From: Microglena sp. YARC
Taxonomy: Eukaryota > Chlorophyta > Chlorophyceae > Chlamydomonadales > Chlamydomonadaceae
NCBI GenBank assembly: GCA_022414725.1
Contig: CM039464.1
Span: forward strand, 31,739,109-31,803,108
Direction: 5' to 3'
Length of the DNA: 64,000 nucleotides
Each line of letters starts with the position of its first letter. Within the stretch, counting starts at the first letter, position 1. Position numbers and translations under genes: made by a program. This document shows positions 12,201 to 26,072 of this stretch, one piece after another. The notes below the pieces were generated by a model. It was not told the origin of the DNA. It was given only the letters and a program-made list of their open reading frames with translations, and made no database searches.

Positions 12201-15200
12201 GGGTGGGAAAGGGGTGGGGTGGGGGAACCTCAGGTACGGTTAAACCACACTCCGTGTGTGGTGAGGTGTTCGTGGGGTTGGGGTGGGGTTGGGGAAGGGG
12301 GTGGGGTGGGGGACCTCAGGTACCCGTTGTGTTGGTTAGGTGTTCATGGGGTTTGGGGTTGGGTGGGGGAAGGGGTGGGGTGAGGGAAACCTCAGGTACG
12401 CGTTGTGTTGGTGAGGTGTTCATGGGTTGGAGGGGAAGGGGTTGGGTGGGGAACCTTCAGGTACGCATTTGTGTTTGGGGTGTTCGTGGGGGGGGTGGGG
12501 TTGGGGTGGGCGAACCTCAGGTACTGCGTTGTTTGGTGCGGGTGGGTCGTGGGGTTGGGTTGGGGTGGCCCTCAGGGTTGGGTGGTGGGTTTTAAGGGGT
12601 GGGGAGTGGGGCGGGACCTTCAGGTACGCGTTGTGTTGGTGGTGTGTTCGTGGGGTTTGGGGTGTGGGCGGGGGCGGGGGGGTGGGGGAACTCAGGACGC
12701 GTTTGTGTTGGTGAGGTGTTCATGGGGTTGGGTTTGGGGTGGGGGAAGGGGTGGGGTGGGGGAATCTCAGGTACGCGTTGTGTGTTGGTGGGGTGTTCGT
12801 CGTGGGGTTGTGTGGGGGAAGGGGTGGGGTGGGGGAACCTCAGGTACGCGTTGTGTGTGGTGGGTTTAATCTCTTTGTTCGTGGGGTTGGGGTGGGGGAG
12901 CGGGGGGGTGGGGTGAACCTCAGGTACGCCGTTGTTGTTGGATGGGGTGTTCGTTAACGGGGGCGGGGTTGTGGTGGGGGAAGGGTGGGGTGGGGGACCT
13001 CAGGTAACGCGTTGTGTTGGTGTGAGGTGTTCATGGGGTTTGGCGGTTGGGGTGGGGAAGGGGTGGGGTGGGGTGGGGGAACCTCAGGTTACGCGTTGTG
13101 TTGGTGGGGTGTTCGTGGGGTTTTGGGGTGGGGGGGCGGGGGGTGTGGGAACCTCAGGTTACGCGTTTTGTTTGGTGAGGTGTTCTATGGGGTTGGGGTT
13201 GGGGTGGGAGAAGGGGTGGGGTGGGGTGGGGGAACCTTCAGGTACGCGTTGTGTTGGTGGGGTGTTCGTGGGGTTGGGGTGGGGGAAGGGTGGGGTGGGG
13301 GAACCTCAGGTACGCGTTGTGTTGGTGGGGTGTTCGTGGGGTTGGGGTGGGGGGGGCGGGGGGGTGGGGGAACCTCAGGTACGCGTTGTGTTGGTGGGGT
13401 GTTCGTGGGGTTGTGGTGGGGGAAGGGGTGGGTGGGGAACCTCAGGTACGCGTTGTGTTGGTGGGGTGTTCATGGGGTTGGGGTTGGGGGTGGGGGAAGG
13501 GTGGGGTGGGGGAACCTCAGGTACGCGTTGTGTTGGTGGGGTGTTCATGGGGTTGGGGTTGGGGTGGGGGAAGGGGTGGGGTGGGGGAACCTCAGGTACC
13601 CGATGTGTTGGATAGGTGTTCATGGGGTTGGGGTTGGGGTGGGGAAGGGGTGGGGTGAGGGAACCTCAGGTACGCGTTGTGTTGGTGAGGTGTTCATGGG
13701 GTTGGGGAGGGGAAAGGGGTGGGGTGGGGGAACCTCAGGTACGCATTGTGTTTGTGGGGTGTTCGTGGGGTTGGGGTGGGGGGGCGGGGGGGGGTGGGGA
13801 ACCTCAGGTACGCGTTGTGTTGGTGGGGTGTTCGTGGGGTTGGGGTGGGGGGGCGGGGTGGGGGAACCTCAGGTACGCGTTGTGTTGGTGGGGTGTTTCG
13901 TGGGGGTGGGGTCGGGGGGGCGGGGGGGTGGGGGAACCTCAGGTACGCGTTGTGTTGGTGGGGTGTTCGTGGGGTTGGTGTGGTGGGGGAACCTCAGGTA
14001 CGCGTTGTAGTGGTGGGGGTGGGGTGGGTGGGTCCCGTCAAGTTAAATACACACACACCCTTCTCCCCCCTCACACACACCCTCAACCCCTCACACACAC
14101 TTCCTCCCCCCCCTCCAGGTATGGACAATTCCCTCATATGACGCTGGCTGCCCTTACACCCCTGTCAAGTTAAATACACACGACCTCCGGCACACATACG
14201 CACCCTTCCACCCTCCCACACACACACCCTACCACCCTCCCTCACACACACAGGCCTGGATCACTCCCATGTGGCTGCAAAGGCGCTGGCTGTCCTTATG
14301 CCCCAGTCAAGTTAAATACACACGCTACCCCCCACACACACACACCCTCCCACACTCCCACACACACTTCCACACAGGCCTGGATCACTCCTACATGTGG
14401 CTGCAAAGGCCCTGGCTGCCCTTGCGCCCCTGCCAAGTTAAATGCACACACCCTACACACACCCTCCCACCCTCCCAGACACACACGGATAGATCACTCC
14501 CACATGTGGCTGCAAAGTCGCTGGTTGCCCTTACGCGCCTTACGAGCTGTATTCACTCTTTGTTCATGTCCCCGTCAAATTAAATACACACACACCTTCC
14601 CACGTACACAACCTCCCGCACACACTCACACACACACTCCCCCCCTCCCCCACACACAGGCCTGGATCACTCCCACATGTGGTAGCAAAGGCGCTGGCTT
14701 CCCTTACGCGACTTACCTGTATTTACCCTTTGCTCATGCCCCTGTCAAGTTAAATGCACGCACACCTTCCCACACACACGCCCTCCAGCACACACACCCT
14801 CCCCTCCTCCCCCACACACAGGCCTGGATCACTCCCACATGTGGTAGCAAAGGCGCTGGCTTCCCTTACGCGACTTAGCTGTATTTACCCTTTGCTCATG
14901 CCCCCGTCATGTTAAATACACACACACCCTCCAGCACACACACCCTCCCCTCCTCCCCCCCACACAGGCCTGGATCACTCCCACATGTGGTAGCAAAGGC
15001 GCTGGCTTCCCTTACGCGACTTTGCCGTATTCACCCGGCGCTCATGCTTCTGCCAAGTCACGTTGGTTTGGAGCTCAGCAGGCAGAAATTAGCAAGCAGC
15101 AGCAGCACAAGCACCAGCGATGGAGACAACAGCAGCAGTAGTGGCAGCAGTGGCAGCAGAAGCAGCAGCAGCTATGGCCCTGCTTACAATCGAAGCAAAA

Positions 15201-18200
15201 ATAGTAGCCTCGGGGTTGCCAGCCGTCAGAGCATCCTGTGTTTGTGGGTTGAACCCTTGCTTACATGCCTAACCATGGTGGGCGACGTGGCCATTCCCCC
15301 TCGTGAGCTTGCCTCCATTCTCAAGTCGGTAGCAATGCTCGCGTTGTATAAGCAGCTCCTCACGAGGCGGCAGCTGAAGGAGCGGGAGAAGGCCAAGGGT
15401 AGGGACGGGCGCAGCCTCCCTCCCAAACCAAGCCAAGTCGCCAACCTGGCAAACCCGCTAATAGGCTCGTGTTACGTCCAGGTCACGCGCCTGGCACAGC
15501 TGGCGGTGGGCCAGGCATCGCTGCCAGGGAGCGAAGAGAGGGACAGGTATGTGTGTATGTATGTATGAATGAGCGGAGAGAGGGACAGGTATGTGTGTGT
15601 ATGTATGTATGAGCGAAGAGAGGGACAGGTATGTGCGTATGTATGTATGTATGAGCGGAGAGAGACAGGTATGTGTGTATTTGTACAGTCCAGGGGTAGC
15701 CAAATAGGCTAAAGAGACTTGCCCAACCTGCATCCAAAACAGGAAAGACGCAGTTTAATAGAACAAGCACTGTGTTGAATACAGATCACCCGCCTGGCGC
15801 AGCGGGCGGTGGGTCAAGCATCGCTGCCCGGGAGCAAAGAGAGGGACAGGTATGTGTGTATTTGTACAGTCCAGGGGTGGCCAAATAGTCTTAAGGCGCT
15901 TGCCCATCCTGCACCCAAAACAAGAAAGAGGCAGTTTAAGAAAACAAGCACTGTGTTGTGTCTAGATCACCAGTCTGGCACACCTGGCGGTGGGCCAAGC
16001 ATTGCTGCCCGGGAGCGAAGAGAGGGACAGGTATGATAAGACCATTAATATGATGATGATAATGATGATGATGATGATGATAGAAAGAGGATGACCATTG
16101 CTATGAGGAGGAGGAGGAGGAGGAGGTTGACCAGGAGGAGGAGGAGGAGGAGGAGGATATAAGGATAATAATCGTTGCTGTGGTTGTAATGATAATGAGG
16201 ATGATGACCATTTTTCGATGATGAGCATTGACCATGTAAATATAAGATGATACAACTTGATCATGAGTGTCCTCTTTGTTTGCAGGGACATGCTTCACCG
16301 CCATCACCATCACCACAACCCTTATCACCACCACCACTACCAGCATCACCTCCACCACTACCACCATCACCACCACCATCATCACCTTTGTTTACAGGTA
16401 CATGCTCCACCGCCATCACCATCACCACAACACTTATCACCACCACCACTACCAGCAGCACCTCCACCACTACCACCATCACCACCACCATCACCTTTGT
16501 TTGCAGGCACATGCTCCTTCTGGCGGCAACTATCTTCACCTCCACCACCACCACGACTATCTTCACCTCTACCACTACCACCACCATCATCATCACCTCC
16601 TTTGCTACCACCACCCACCACCATTTTTATCACCACCACCACAACCCTAATCACCACTACCACCACCATCACCTCTACCACTACCCCCATCACCTCCACC
16701 ACTACCACTATCACCTTTGTTTGCAGGTACGTGCTTCTTCGGGCGGCAAATGCTCTAGATGCTGTCGCAGCCCTGGAAGCAGAAGCGGAAGCCAACAGAG
16801 GTGGGGACAGGAGCGGTAAGAGCAAGGCAGCTACTATTGCTCAGAGGCTGCACTCTGCAACTAAGGCAGTTCAGTGACGTTGTGTAGTAGGCTGCATAGG
16901 GGGGCATGAGTGGTTATAGCAAGGCAGCTGCTATTCCTCAGAGTCTGTGCACTGTAACTGGGGCAGTACAATGACAGGCCTAGGCAGTACAGTGACAGGC
17001 GTAGGTAATACGTTGTGTAGTAGGATGCAGAGGGGGACAGGAGTGGTTATAGCCAGGCAGCTGCTATTGCTCAGAGGCTGTACGCTGCAACTAAAGGCAG
17101 TGCAGTGACAGGCTGAGGCAGTACAGTGACGTTGTGTAGTGGGATGCAGAGGGGGGCATGCGGGGTTCGAGCCAGGCAGCTGCTATTGCTCAGAGGCTGC
17201 ACTCTGCGATGTGGCAGTACAGTGACAGGCTTAGGCAGGACAGTGACAGGCTCAGGCAGTGGAGTGATGCTGTGCGGTATGATGCAGAGGGGGGCAGGAG
17301 TGGTTATAGCAAGGCAGTTGCTATTGCTCAGAGGCTGTACGCTGCAACTGGGGCAGTACAGTGACATGCTGAGACAGTACAATGACGTTGTGTAGTAGGA
17401 TGCATAGGGGGGCAGTACTGTTTATAGCAAGGCAGCTGCCATTCCTCAGAGGCTGTACACTGTAGCTTGGGCAGTACAGTGAAAGGCTCAGGCAGTGGAG
17501 TGATGCTATGCGGAGGGTTCTTATGTTGTAGAATTAAATGATCACTGTAGCAAGAACTCAGGTCCTCCATCGGTAAAACGATTGTTTGGGGTTCAGTTTA
17601 TCTGTGCTTTTTCTTTTTAAGCCCTTCCTATACGGTTGGGAAAGTCCCTTTAGCCTATTTGGCCTACCCCTGGACTAATACATACATACATACATACACA
17701 GGGAGGCTGGATGGAGCAGGCAGAGCCAGGCAGCTTCTATTCACTGTTTGTGTTTTTTACGATGTGACGTCATTCTGTTGTTACATGGCGACGCATGAAC
17801 CCCCCAAACCCCCGCGCTCCGCCATGCGATGGCTACGCAACAATCCTGAAATCAGGCTTGAGTAGCCCAAGTAGCTACTCAACCTGGTCTACAGAAATCT
17901 GAAATAAAAACTCAGCTGCAACATTGCTCACAGGCTGCATTTTTCAACTGAGGCAGTACAGTGACTGGGTTGCAGCTATGCAACCATGCATGGACGGATT
18001 ATATATTTTAATCGGCGCTACATGTACTGCTGCAGAAAATGCTGAAGTACACTTCCAATGTAGCTGTAGCAGTATTTGATATATGTGCGTTTAATTTTCA
18101 ACACGCGCAAGTGCACATGAAAAGTTGATATGTCATGTAGTTGTCATAGATAGGCCATTGTTTATGTACTGCTCGATATAACACTGAAGTTCACTTCTGA

Positions 18201-21200
18201 TGTAGCCATACCAGTAGTTGATATATGTTTGTATGTATGTTACAGTCCAGGGGTAGGCCAAATAGGCTAAAGGGACTTGCCCAACAGTGTAGGAAGGGCT
18301 TGAAAAGAAAAAAACATTGATGAATGAACCCCAAACAATCTGTGTGTCTATTTTGGAGGTGGGCGTATTCATCCAATGCATCTTACATTACATTACATTA
18401 CATTACATGTTAAAGTCTACTTGACACCGCGAGGGTGTATGAGACTCTGTGCTTTAAACAAAAAGAAAAGGCACCCACAAAGCAAAAAACCCCATTACAT
18501 CAGGGGTGTGTCGAGGACAAACAAACCAAACTCCCAACCACCGTTTTGGTGGCGTAGGTATTAAACCCCTTAGAGCAGGACCCAGATCTCAACCACTTAC
18601 AGTGGCGGAGGTAAGAAGCTAACAAATGAGAAGTCTCAAGAAGAAAAAAAAGGGATAATAAATTACGGTGCCACTAAGCAGTCCAGGGCTTCCTGTCTTG
18701 CTCTTCTACAAGTAGAAAGATAGTCGGCTAGGTTGCTCCAAAAAGACTTAGTGCCATTTCCATTCATAAAGGTTCTGAATGTGGAATCGCAGAATTCCAC
18801 ATTCCATACGGTTAAGTCGGTATCCTCATGGACATGCCTATAAATATCTGTAAACAGATTCTGGTAGCGGAGGCGAATATCATTATAAAAAGGGCACTCA
18901 AACATATGCATTTCATCCTCAGTTTTTTGGAACCCACACATTTGACAGTGTCTCATTGAGCGAGGGATGTGTGCTCTATCCACCACCCTCATTCTTTCTG
19001 TGTTCAGCCAATGGGAACCCATTCTAAACTGTGCTATAGAACGAATCTGATCCTGCTTATGTAAGGCGGATGTAAAGGGAATCAAGCCATTCTCATCATT
19101 GCTGTTGGCTGCGAACCATTTTTTGGTATCGGAGGCGTTTAAAGCCAACCCTTCTCTCATCAGGGATGTCTCTAACTGCATTGGTGTCACTTGGGTACTT
19201 AAACCTCCATGACTCAAAAACTTCAGACATAATACCTTCGACATCGACAGCCTCCAAAATGTTGATGTTTTTACTGGATCCTAGCTTGTGGAGAGCACAA
19301 CGCAAGTCATGAACCCAGCCAGTGTTGGAGTCAAAAGATTCCTCAAGAGCCATTCTAATGAGATCCTCAGGTTCTTTATGTATGGTCTTGTTCCAGAAGC
19401 GCAAAGCTTGTTTAAGCCAAGCAAAACACAACGGGGTTCTACCCAGCTCTTCCATGATAATATTAGATGTAGTAGATTGGCAAACACCCAACATTTGTTT
19501 AAGTATACCTCTATGCCATTTCTCACAAGCATGGTCATTTGAGATAAGTGTGTTGTTCAGAATAGAAGGAGCCCACACCTCACAGCCAAAATTCAGGATA
19601 GGTTGTACAAGAGAATCAAACAGGTGGGTGAGAATATCAATATTGTATATCTCCATAGTATGGCATCGCCTACGAAGCATGTGGTGTGCCTTTTGGGCCT
19701 TAGTGAGCATCCTAGAAAAAGCAGCTTTTGCACGATTGCTTGAGTCACCATCCACAAAGAGGGATCCCAAGTAGATAAAAGATAACTTTGTAGAAAGTTG
19801 TGCTCCATCATAGACAAATTTGTAATCAGGATCCATGCGGGCCTCATCACAGAATTGTTTGTTGAAAACGACAATCTCAGTTTTCTTTATATTCACAGCC
19901 ATCTTAGTAGCCTCGCAGAAATCTCTCAGGCAGTCAAGCATCGCTTGCATATCTGCCGGGATTCTGCCATTATAGCTAGGTCATCAGCATAAAGTAACAG
20001 TTGCAGAATCTTTCCCCTAAGCTCAGCCCCTACATTTGGGAGCTTGGATTGGAGGAACGATTCAATTCTATCAATGAACAGACCGAATAGGAGTGGGGAT
20101 AGGGGGTCTCCTTGTTTAACTCCTACAAGGGATGGAAAGGAGGATCCAATGTCCCCATGTAGGCGAACTTGGAAAACAACATGATTATACATGGACTTCA
20201 GAATACTGAGATAGGGGTCCTTGACTCCTAGCCTTGCTAAGCAATCCCATAGCAAGTCTCTGTTGACCCAATCATAAGCCTTCTTGAAATCAACAAAAGC
20301 CACAAAGAGTGGTTTTTTCTTTTCTCTATATTTATCTACAATATGGTTAAGAATGAATGATGCATCTGCAGTACCCCTACCACTTCTAAATCCATATTGG
20401 CCAGCGGCTCTGAGGTTGAATTCTTCTGACCAATCATCTAGTCTACGTAGCATGCAAAGGGAGAAGATCTTTCCTATGGAGTTGCTCACCGCAAGACCTC
20501 GATAGTTGTCCTTGTCATACACACTGCCTTTGGATTTGGGTACGGGTACCAAGGCAGCTGCAGCCCATTGGCTGGGGTAAGAAGTCTTCCAGATGAGATT
20601 AAACAGGTTAGTCATAGCTTGTACAAATCGGGAGTTGGCCTCATGGGAAGCAAATCTGTACCATTCTGCAGGGATACCATCTACCCCGGGGGAGGAGTTT
20701 TTCCGTAGGGATTGGAGAACAGAAAACACCTCCTGGGTGGTAAAGTCTTGACATAACCATGTTGGTGCGGCCTCTATCTGAGGTCCATCAGCTTGAGGGA
20801 CAAAGTCCCTAGCATCCAGACTTGGATCAATACCTACTTGCACATCAAAGAGGTCTGCAAAATAATCAGTCCAATCATGAATTGTGATATCTGCCGTAGT
20901 GGCCTTGTTAGGCTCACGCACGTCTTTCCAAAAACTTTTCGGATTATGCCGAAGATTCGTATGAAGGTTCTCCATGCGTGTTTCTAGCCACTTCCTCTTC
21001 TTTCTTCTGAGAATCCTCTTGTACTCCTTGTGCATAGAACCAGCCAAGTCAGAGCTAGAGCCATGTTGATGTTCTGCTTGGCTTGCTGCCTGTCTAGCAC
21101 GATTGCATTCATCATCATACCATGCGTTCACGGGCCCGTGCTTACGCTTAGCTACAGGTTTGTGACATGGTGTGCATTTGCTTATGGCTAGTTCAATAGC

Positions 21201-24200
21201 ACTAGCAATCCCCTTCTCTGAATCTTCCATAGATGAGCTATGGAGTGCATTGTCAAGTAATCGGTTAACATCTGTGAGGAAGGCTGGTAAATTAATAAAT
21301 AAATGGTATGCCTTATTACGAGGCGTGAGGTTGAGGGGACCAGCCCGTTTGCTTGCACTGGGGCCCACCATCAATAGATATAGGAAGGCAAGATGAAAAT
21401 CATCCGTCTAATTCCCTCATTTTGCGTTCTATACTTGAGCTAGGTTACATACCTCCACGGTGACTATAGCTAGCTCCGGCTTACGCTATGGTGTCCGTAC
21501 CTTCACGTCCTGTGAGTAACGGTATTACACGGATGTAACAATTTCAATTTCAATTTCAATTACATACCTCCAGCCAGCAATTTCAATTTCAATTTCAATT
21601 ACATACCTCCAGCCAGAAATTTCAATTTCAATTTAAATTACGTACCTCCAGCCAGCAATTTGGCTGCTCGCCGTCTTCCGCAGTAAAACATTGCCAGGAA
21701 TATGTAAACGCAGAAGAAAAAATATATACTATTATATGGTGTGTATATAAATACATATGTGTTCTATTACACCGGTATATATATTGTAGATAAAGAAGAA
21801 GAAAGTGAAGGAGAGATTATCAGGTCAAATCCGTGTGTTTGTTTGTTTGTTTCCTTTATAATTACTTGTTCGGGTTTTACAGGCCAGGTCTGTTCAAAAC
21901 GCTGCGTCTTTTGTGTCAGACGCAGCTTTGAGAGTGTCTGTCGAGTCTCAGATGCAGATCATGAAGGTCTGAAGAAAGTCATATAACTAGCGATAACTGG
22001 CTGCCAACCATTACGAAGGCGATGGCATGGCGAAAGTCCTCATGAGAATAATGGTGGCAACGCTATTTTATATTTTTCGTTCGAAGTCGGTACATCGATG
22101 ACACCTCCTAACGCCCACTGATCAAGTGCATTTTTTATACCGGTCTATAGATATGTATGTTACAATCCAGGTGTAGGCAAATATGTAGGGACCGGCAAAT
22201 CATATGATGCTGACCAAAGAGGAGTTTGATATCATATGATATCATACAAATATCATATGATTTAACTCATATGATATGATGCCGTAGGCCAAAGTTCCTT
22301 AGTCAGACCGCCGGCATCGTATGCTATCATACGATATCATGTCATCATAGGATATCATACCATATTGCCGACCCCTACAAATTTGCTGAAGGGGGCAGGT
22401 TTGTTCAAATCCCTCAGGTGCGAAAGTCCTTCTCGTAAGAACTAAGAGTGTTTATTTGGCATAAGCAGAGCCCCCCACCCCACCCCACCCCACCCCACCC
22501 CAAGCTCTAGGTAGCATCGCAAACGACGTGGGAAATTTGCGGAGAGTGTTGGCTATCGAACGACAGGCGGCAACAGAATGGAGCGGACCGAAGCCAGTTA
22601 GTTACGAGACGGTTGGCTGCCGTGTCAGGCTTGGTCTCGTTACCGCCCCTCCATGGGTAGCGACTTCGGTACAACAGCCGTACTGCCGGATGCGCCAAAC
22701 GGAGGCGCCAAACGGGTGCGCCAAACGGAGGCGCCAAACGGATGCGCTAAGGAACCTAAGGGTTTGCCCTACAAAGTGCATTTGGACCGCACCAACTGAC
22801 GTTTGCAAACGGCAGGCAGCTCGAGAAACTCGCAAATACAGTCACCTCCACTCGACTCGAAGCAAATTTCAGATAAGTTGTATTTGCAGTTACGCCACCT
22901 CATCTTCCAGGTACATTTAAGTTAAACTGCGCTCAAACCACTTGACGTTAGGATTCGGCAGTCAAGTCACCTCGAAGGAGACTGCCAAGTCACAGCCGGA
23001 GGGTGCACAGCCTTAGTTTATGACGTATCGCGCAACTGTATACCAAAGCGCGTTAAACGAGACATACGTTCCGCAAGAATAGCCACGAGGACAACAACAA
23101 GGTTACGCAAATCGCACACCAAACAACCCTAGCTCCCCATCCCCAGCGGATCCCCATACCTAACACGAGGGCAGAAACAAGGTTACACACACCGCGCACT
23201 GCATACAAAACAATCCTAGTTACCGCCCCTCCATGGTTACAGCGGGGCTACCCATTACCATCCCTAGCCACCAGCGGATCCCTAGGTCCAATTGGTCCAA
23301 TCCAACACAAGGGCGGTCACGCCCTTGTTCGTCTGTTGGACGGACAGACGGACATTCGTACAACGGGATGAATCTGGGGGAGCTCCGCCAAAAAATCGCA
23401 CGTCTCTATCAAAAGGTGCTAGACAGAGGCACATCTAAAAAAACTGAGTAGCGACACACGCACATGGGAGTCTGGGATGTGCGAGCAATTCGAACTAGGG
23501 GGTATGGGATGTGTGTGTTGACACGCTGACTCCTACGTTGAACTACCCTGAAAGGGACTTTCCCAAACCTTGATATCAGGAAAGGCAAAAGCTAAAACGA
23601 GCACTTAGGAATTGGCCCCCAACAAATCGTTTTAACGATGGAGGCCTTGAGCTCGTGCTACAGCTGGAAAAGGGGATTAACTTCAATTATCATGGAATCC
23701 CGGGGTGGTTCCGTCACTATAAAACGCGGAGACAAAATTGCGTCATCGGGGAATCGAACCCCGCTCTTCTGCTTGGAAGGCAGAAATAATAACCACTATA
23801 CGAATGACGCACTTAGTCATATTGATGTTATGCTCAATTTTCTTGGTAAAATTATAGATAAAAATCAACAAATATTGTGACTCGGCAGTTTGCTATATGA
23901 CCTATGGATTTCTGAATGGCTGCCTTTGGACCTGGCCGGTGACGACATCCTTTGGTGGACATTGCAGCGCTGTGGATACTAAAGTTTGCAGAGCCTTTCT
24001 AGCAAGGCTGCGTGTTGGCTGCATATAGCCAACAGGTCTGCCCTGTCAACGGGGGTGGATACCTTTATCTTGGATGTTTGTGCGTGCTTGGTTTGCGATT
24101 TGAAAACCCTGAACCGCGCCTTCCTTTTCGAATGCCTGGAGGTTGCTGGCCTTGGAGGTGGTTTCCTTACGTAGGTTCGCCTTCTCCTGTCCTCCACAGC

Positions 24201-26041
24201 TAGCCACCCGGGCTATGGTTAAAGGGTTCCAGTCTCGAGCTCTTGAGTTCTTGGCCGGCGTCCGACAAGGGGATCCACTGTCACATCTCCTCTTCCTCTT
24301 TGCTATGCAAGCACTCAAACACTGGTTGCTGCACAAGAATATCGGTATGGATATTAAACCGAGTTCTCCATGTACGGGCTGCAAATGGGCTGGGGGCTCC
24401 ATCAACCTTCCAAAAGTCACTCCATTGTCTCTTTTTCACTTCAAAAAGATTTGATCATGTGTTTATTTATGGGGGTGGGGGGCTTCCATCGGTACAACCG
24501 AACGGGAACATCTGACTGGAGCCCTTCCGGAATCAGACGTGCAACGAACCCAGGGGATGGAGGGAGGGTGGGGTGGGGTGGGGGGGGTCCTATATGTCTT
24601 GGGTTCTGGTACAAGGAGGTGGGAGGTCCAGCCTTCGGTACGACGCGCTCACTGCCCTAGTCAGACCCTTTACCCCCCTGCTTTACCCGAACACAGACAG
24701 TAGGGCATATCAGATTAGATGATAGATTCGCAGGCGACAGCTCTGCTCAGTCGTTCGCAGGCGACAGCTGGGCGACAGCGTGTTTATTCGCTGGCAACAG
24801 CGTGGCGCCTGTACCCTAATCTCGTTATCTCTTGTGGACTCAACACAGGTTACGTGTACTGCCGGCCTGCTGGTCAAAGAGGCTGGCGCGGGCTGGCGGT
24901 TCACCGGCGAAATTAGGGTGTACCTTAAGCTAAACCGGCTCATGTGGTCGACCTCTAAACTGTCTCTCTTTCTTTAGGTTCTTTTCACTGTTTTGGTGCG
25001 GTCCTGGCGCCGCTAATGCGAATTAGGAAAAACGAACGCCTATACCGTTGTGTTAAGTGACAAGTCACTCCTCCCGGCGGTCGAAAGTTTACGGCATCAA
25101 GAAAGATTCAAGCAGTATTCCTAATCGGCAGAAGATTTCAAAGAGGGACTCGTAAATAACAGGGTTGGATATCAGGGGTGATTATGTCGCGCATACAGGT
25201 AGGAACTTGGCGATTGGAGGCACGAAAGTGTCGCGTAGCGCATAGCCATGAACTGACGAGTCATATATCCCTCCTGCTTTTTCTACAAGCTCGACATGGC
25301 CTCACCGTACGGCAACCTGCACCTGTGCAGGTTGTTAAACAGGTGTTCAGGGTGTTCCACACCCGTTATGTACACAATTGACCATCATTGAATGATGTAC
25401 ATAACAGGTGCTTAGCACCCTGCACACCTGTTTACCAACCTGAACAGGGGCTGGCTGTTGTAGGGCCAAGCAGATATCAACCAATATCAACCAATTTCAA
25501 TCAATCTCAGCCAATCTCAACTGAAGCTTGTCCTCATGCGTGCAGGCTTGAACACAGCTTTGGACCCGAACCCTATCATGGTCCCAAGAAAGTCAGATAG
25601 ACGGCCTAATGTCAACTTAGAGGTACCAGCAGAAGTGGAACAGAACTTCGCTAGCCTGGAGGAGGGGGACCCCCCCAATCCTCGGGACCTCCCTGCGCCT
25701 GCCAAGCATGAGTTTTGCTCCCAGCCGGAAGCTACCAGTAGTCAGGATGGTCACAGGGATCCACCGAAGGAGAGCGTGGTCACGTGGAATCCTAAGGGAG
25801 GGCTCCGTTCAAGACGAAGCAATACACATCAAAGCAATACACATGAAAGCAATACAAAACAGACCAGCACTCCGCATAAGTGTCGTCAAGGTAAGCGTGG
25901 TATTTTTGTTTTCAACAGTAGACCAAGCCAGCTGCTAGTACTAATCAAAAAATGGAATTTGCTCACACACACGGAAGGAAAAAGATTACACCACACACGC
26001 ACGCACGCACACCACAAACACTCACACACCACAAAAACACA

Positions 26042-26072
<31 letters not shown>

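Noticed and set aside
3..14010. Long open frames (up to ~600 codons) rich in Gly/Val/Trp across the G-rich array and Pro-rich frames on the other strand
   Set aside because: They follow the repeat period, occur in several phases at once and change frame with each indel. They reflect a stop-poor minisatellite.
170..14033. Telomere or subtelomere interpretation of the G-rich array
   Set aside because: Units are 65-80 bp with a fixed non-telomeric core (CCTCAGGTACGCG) and lie inside a phase-consistent intron.
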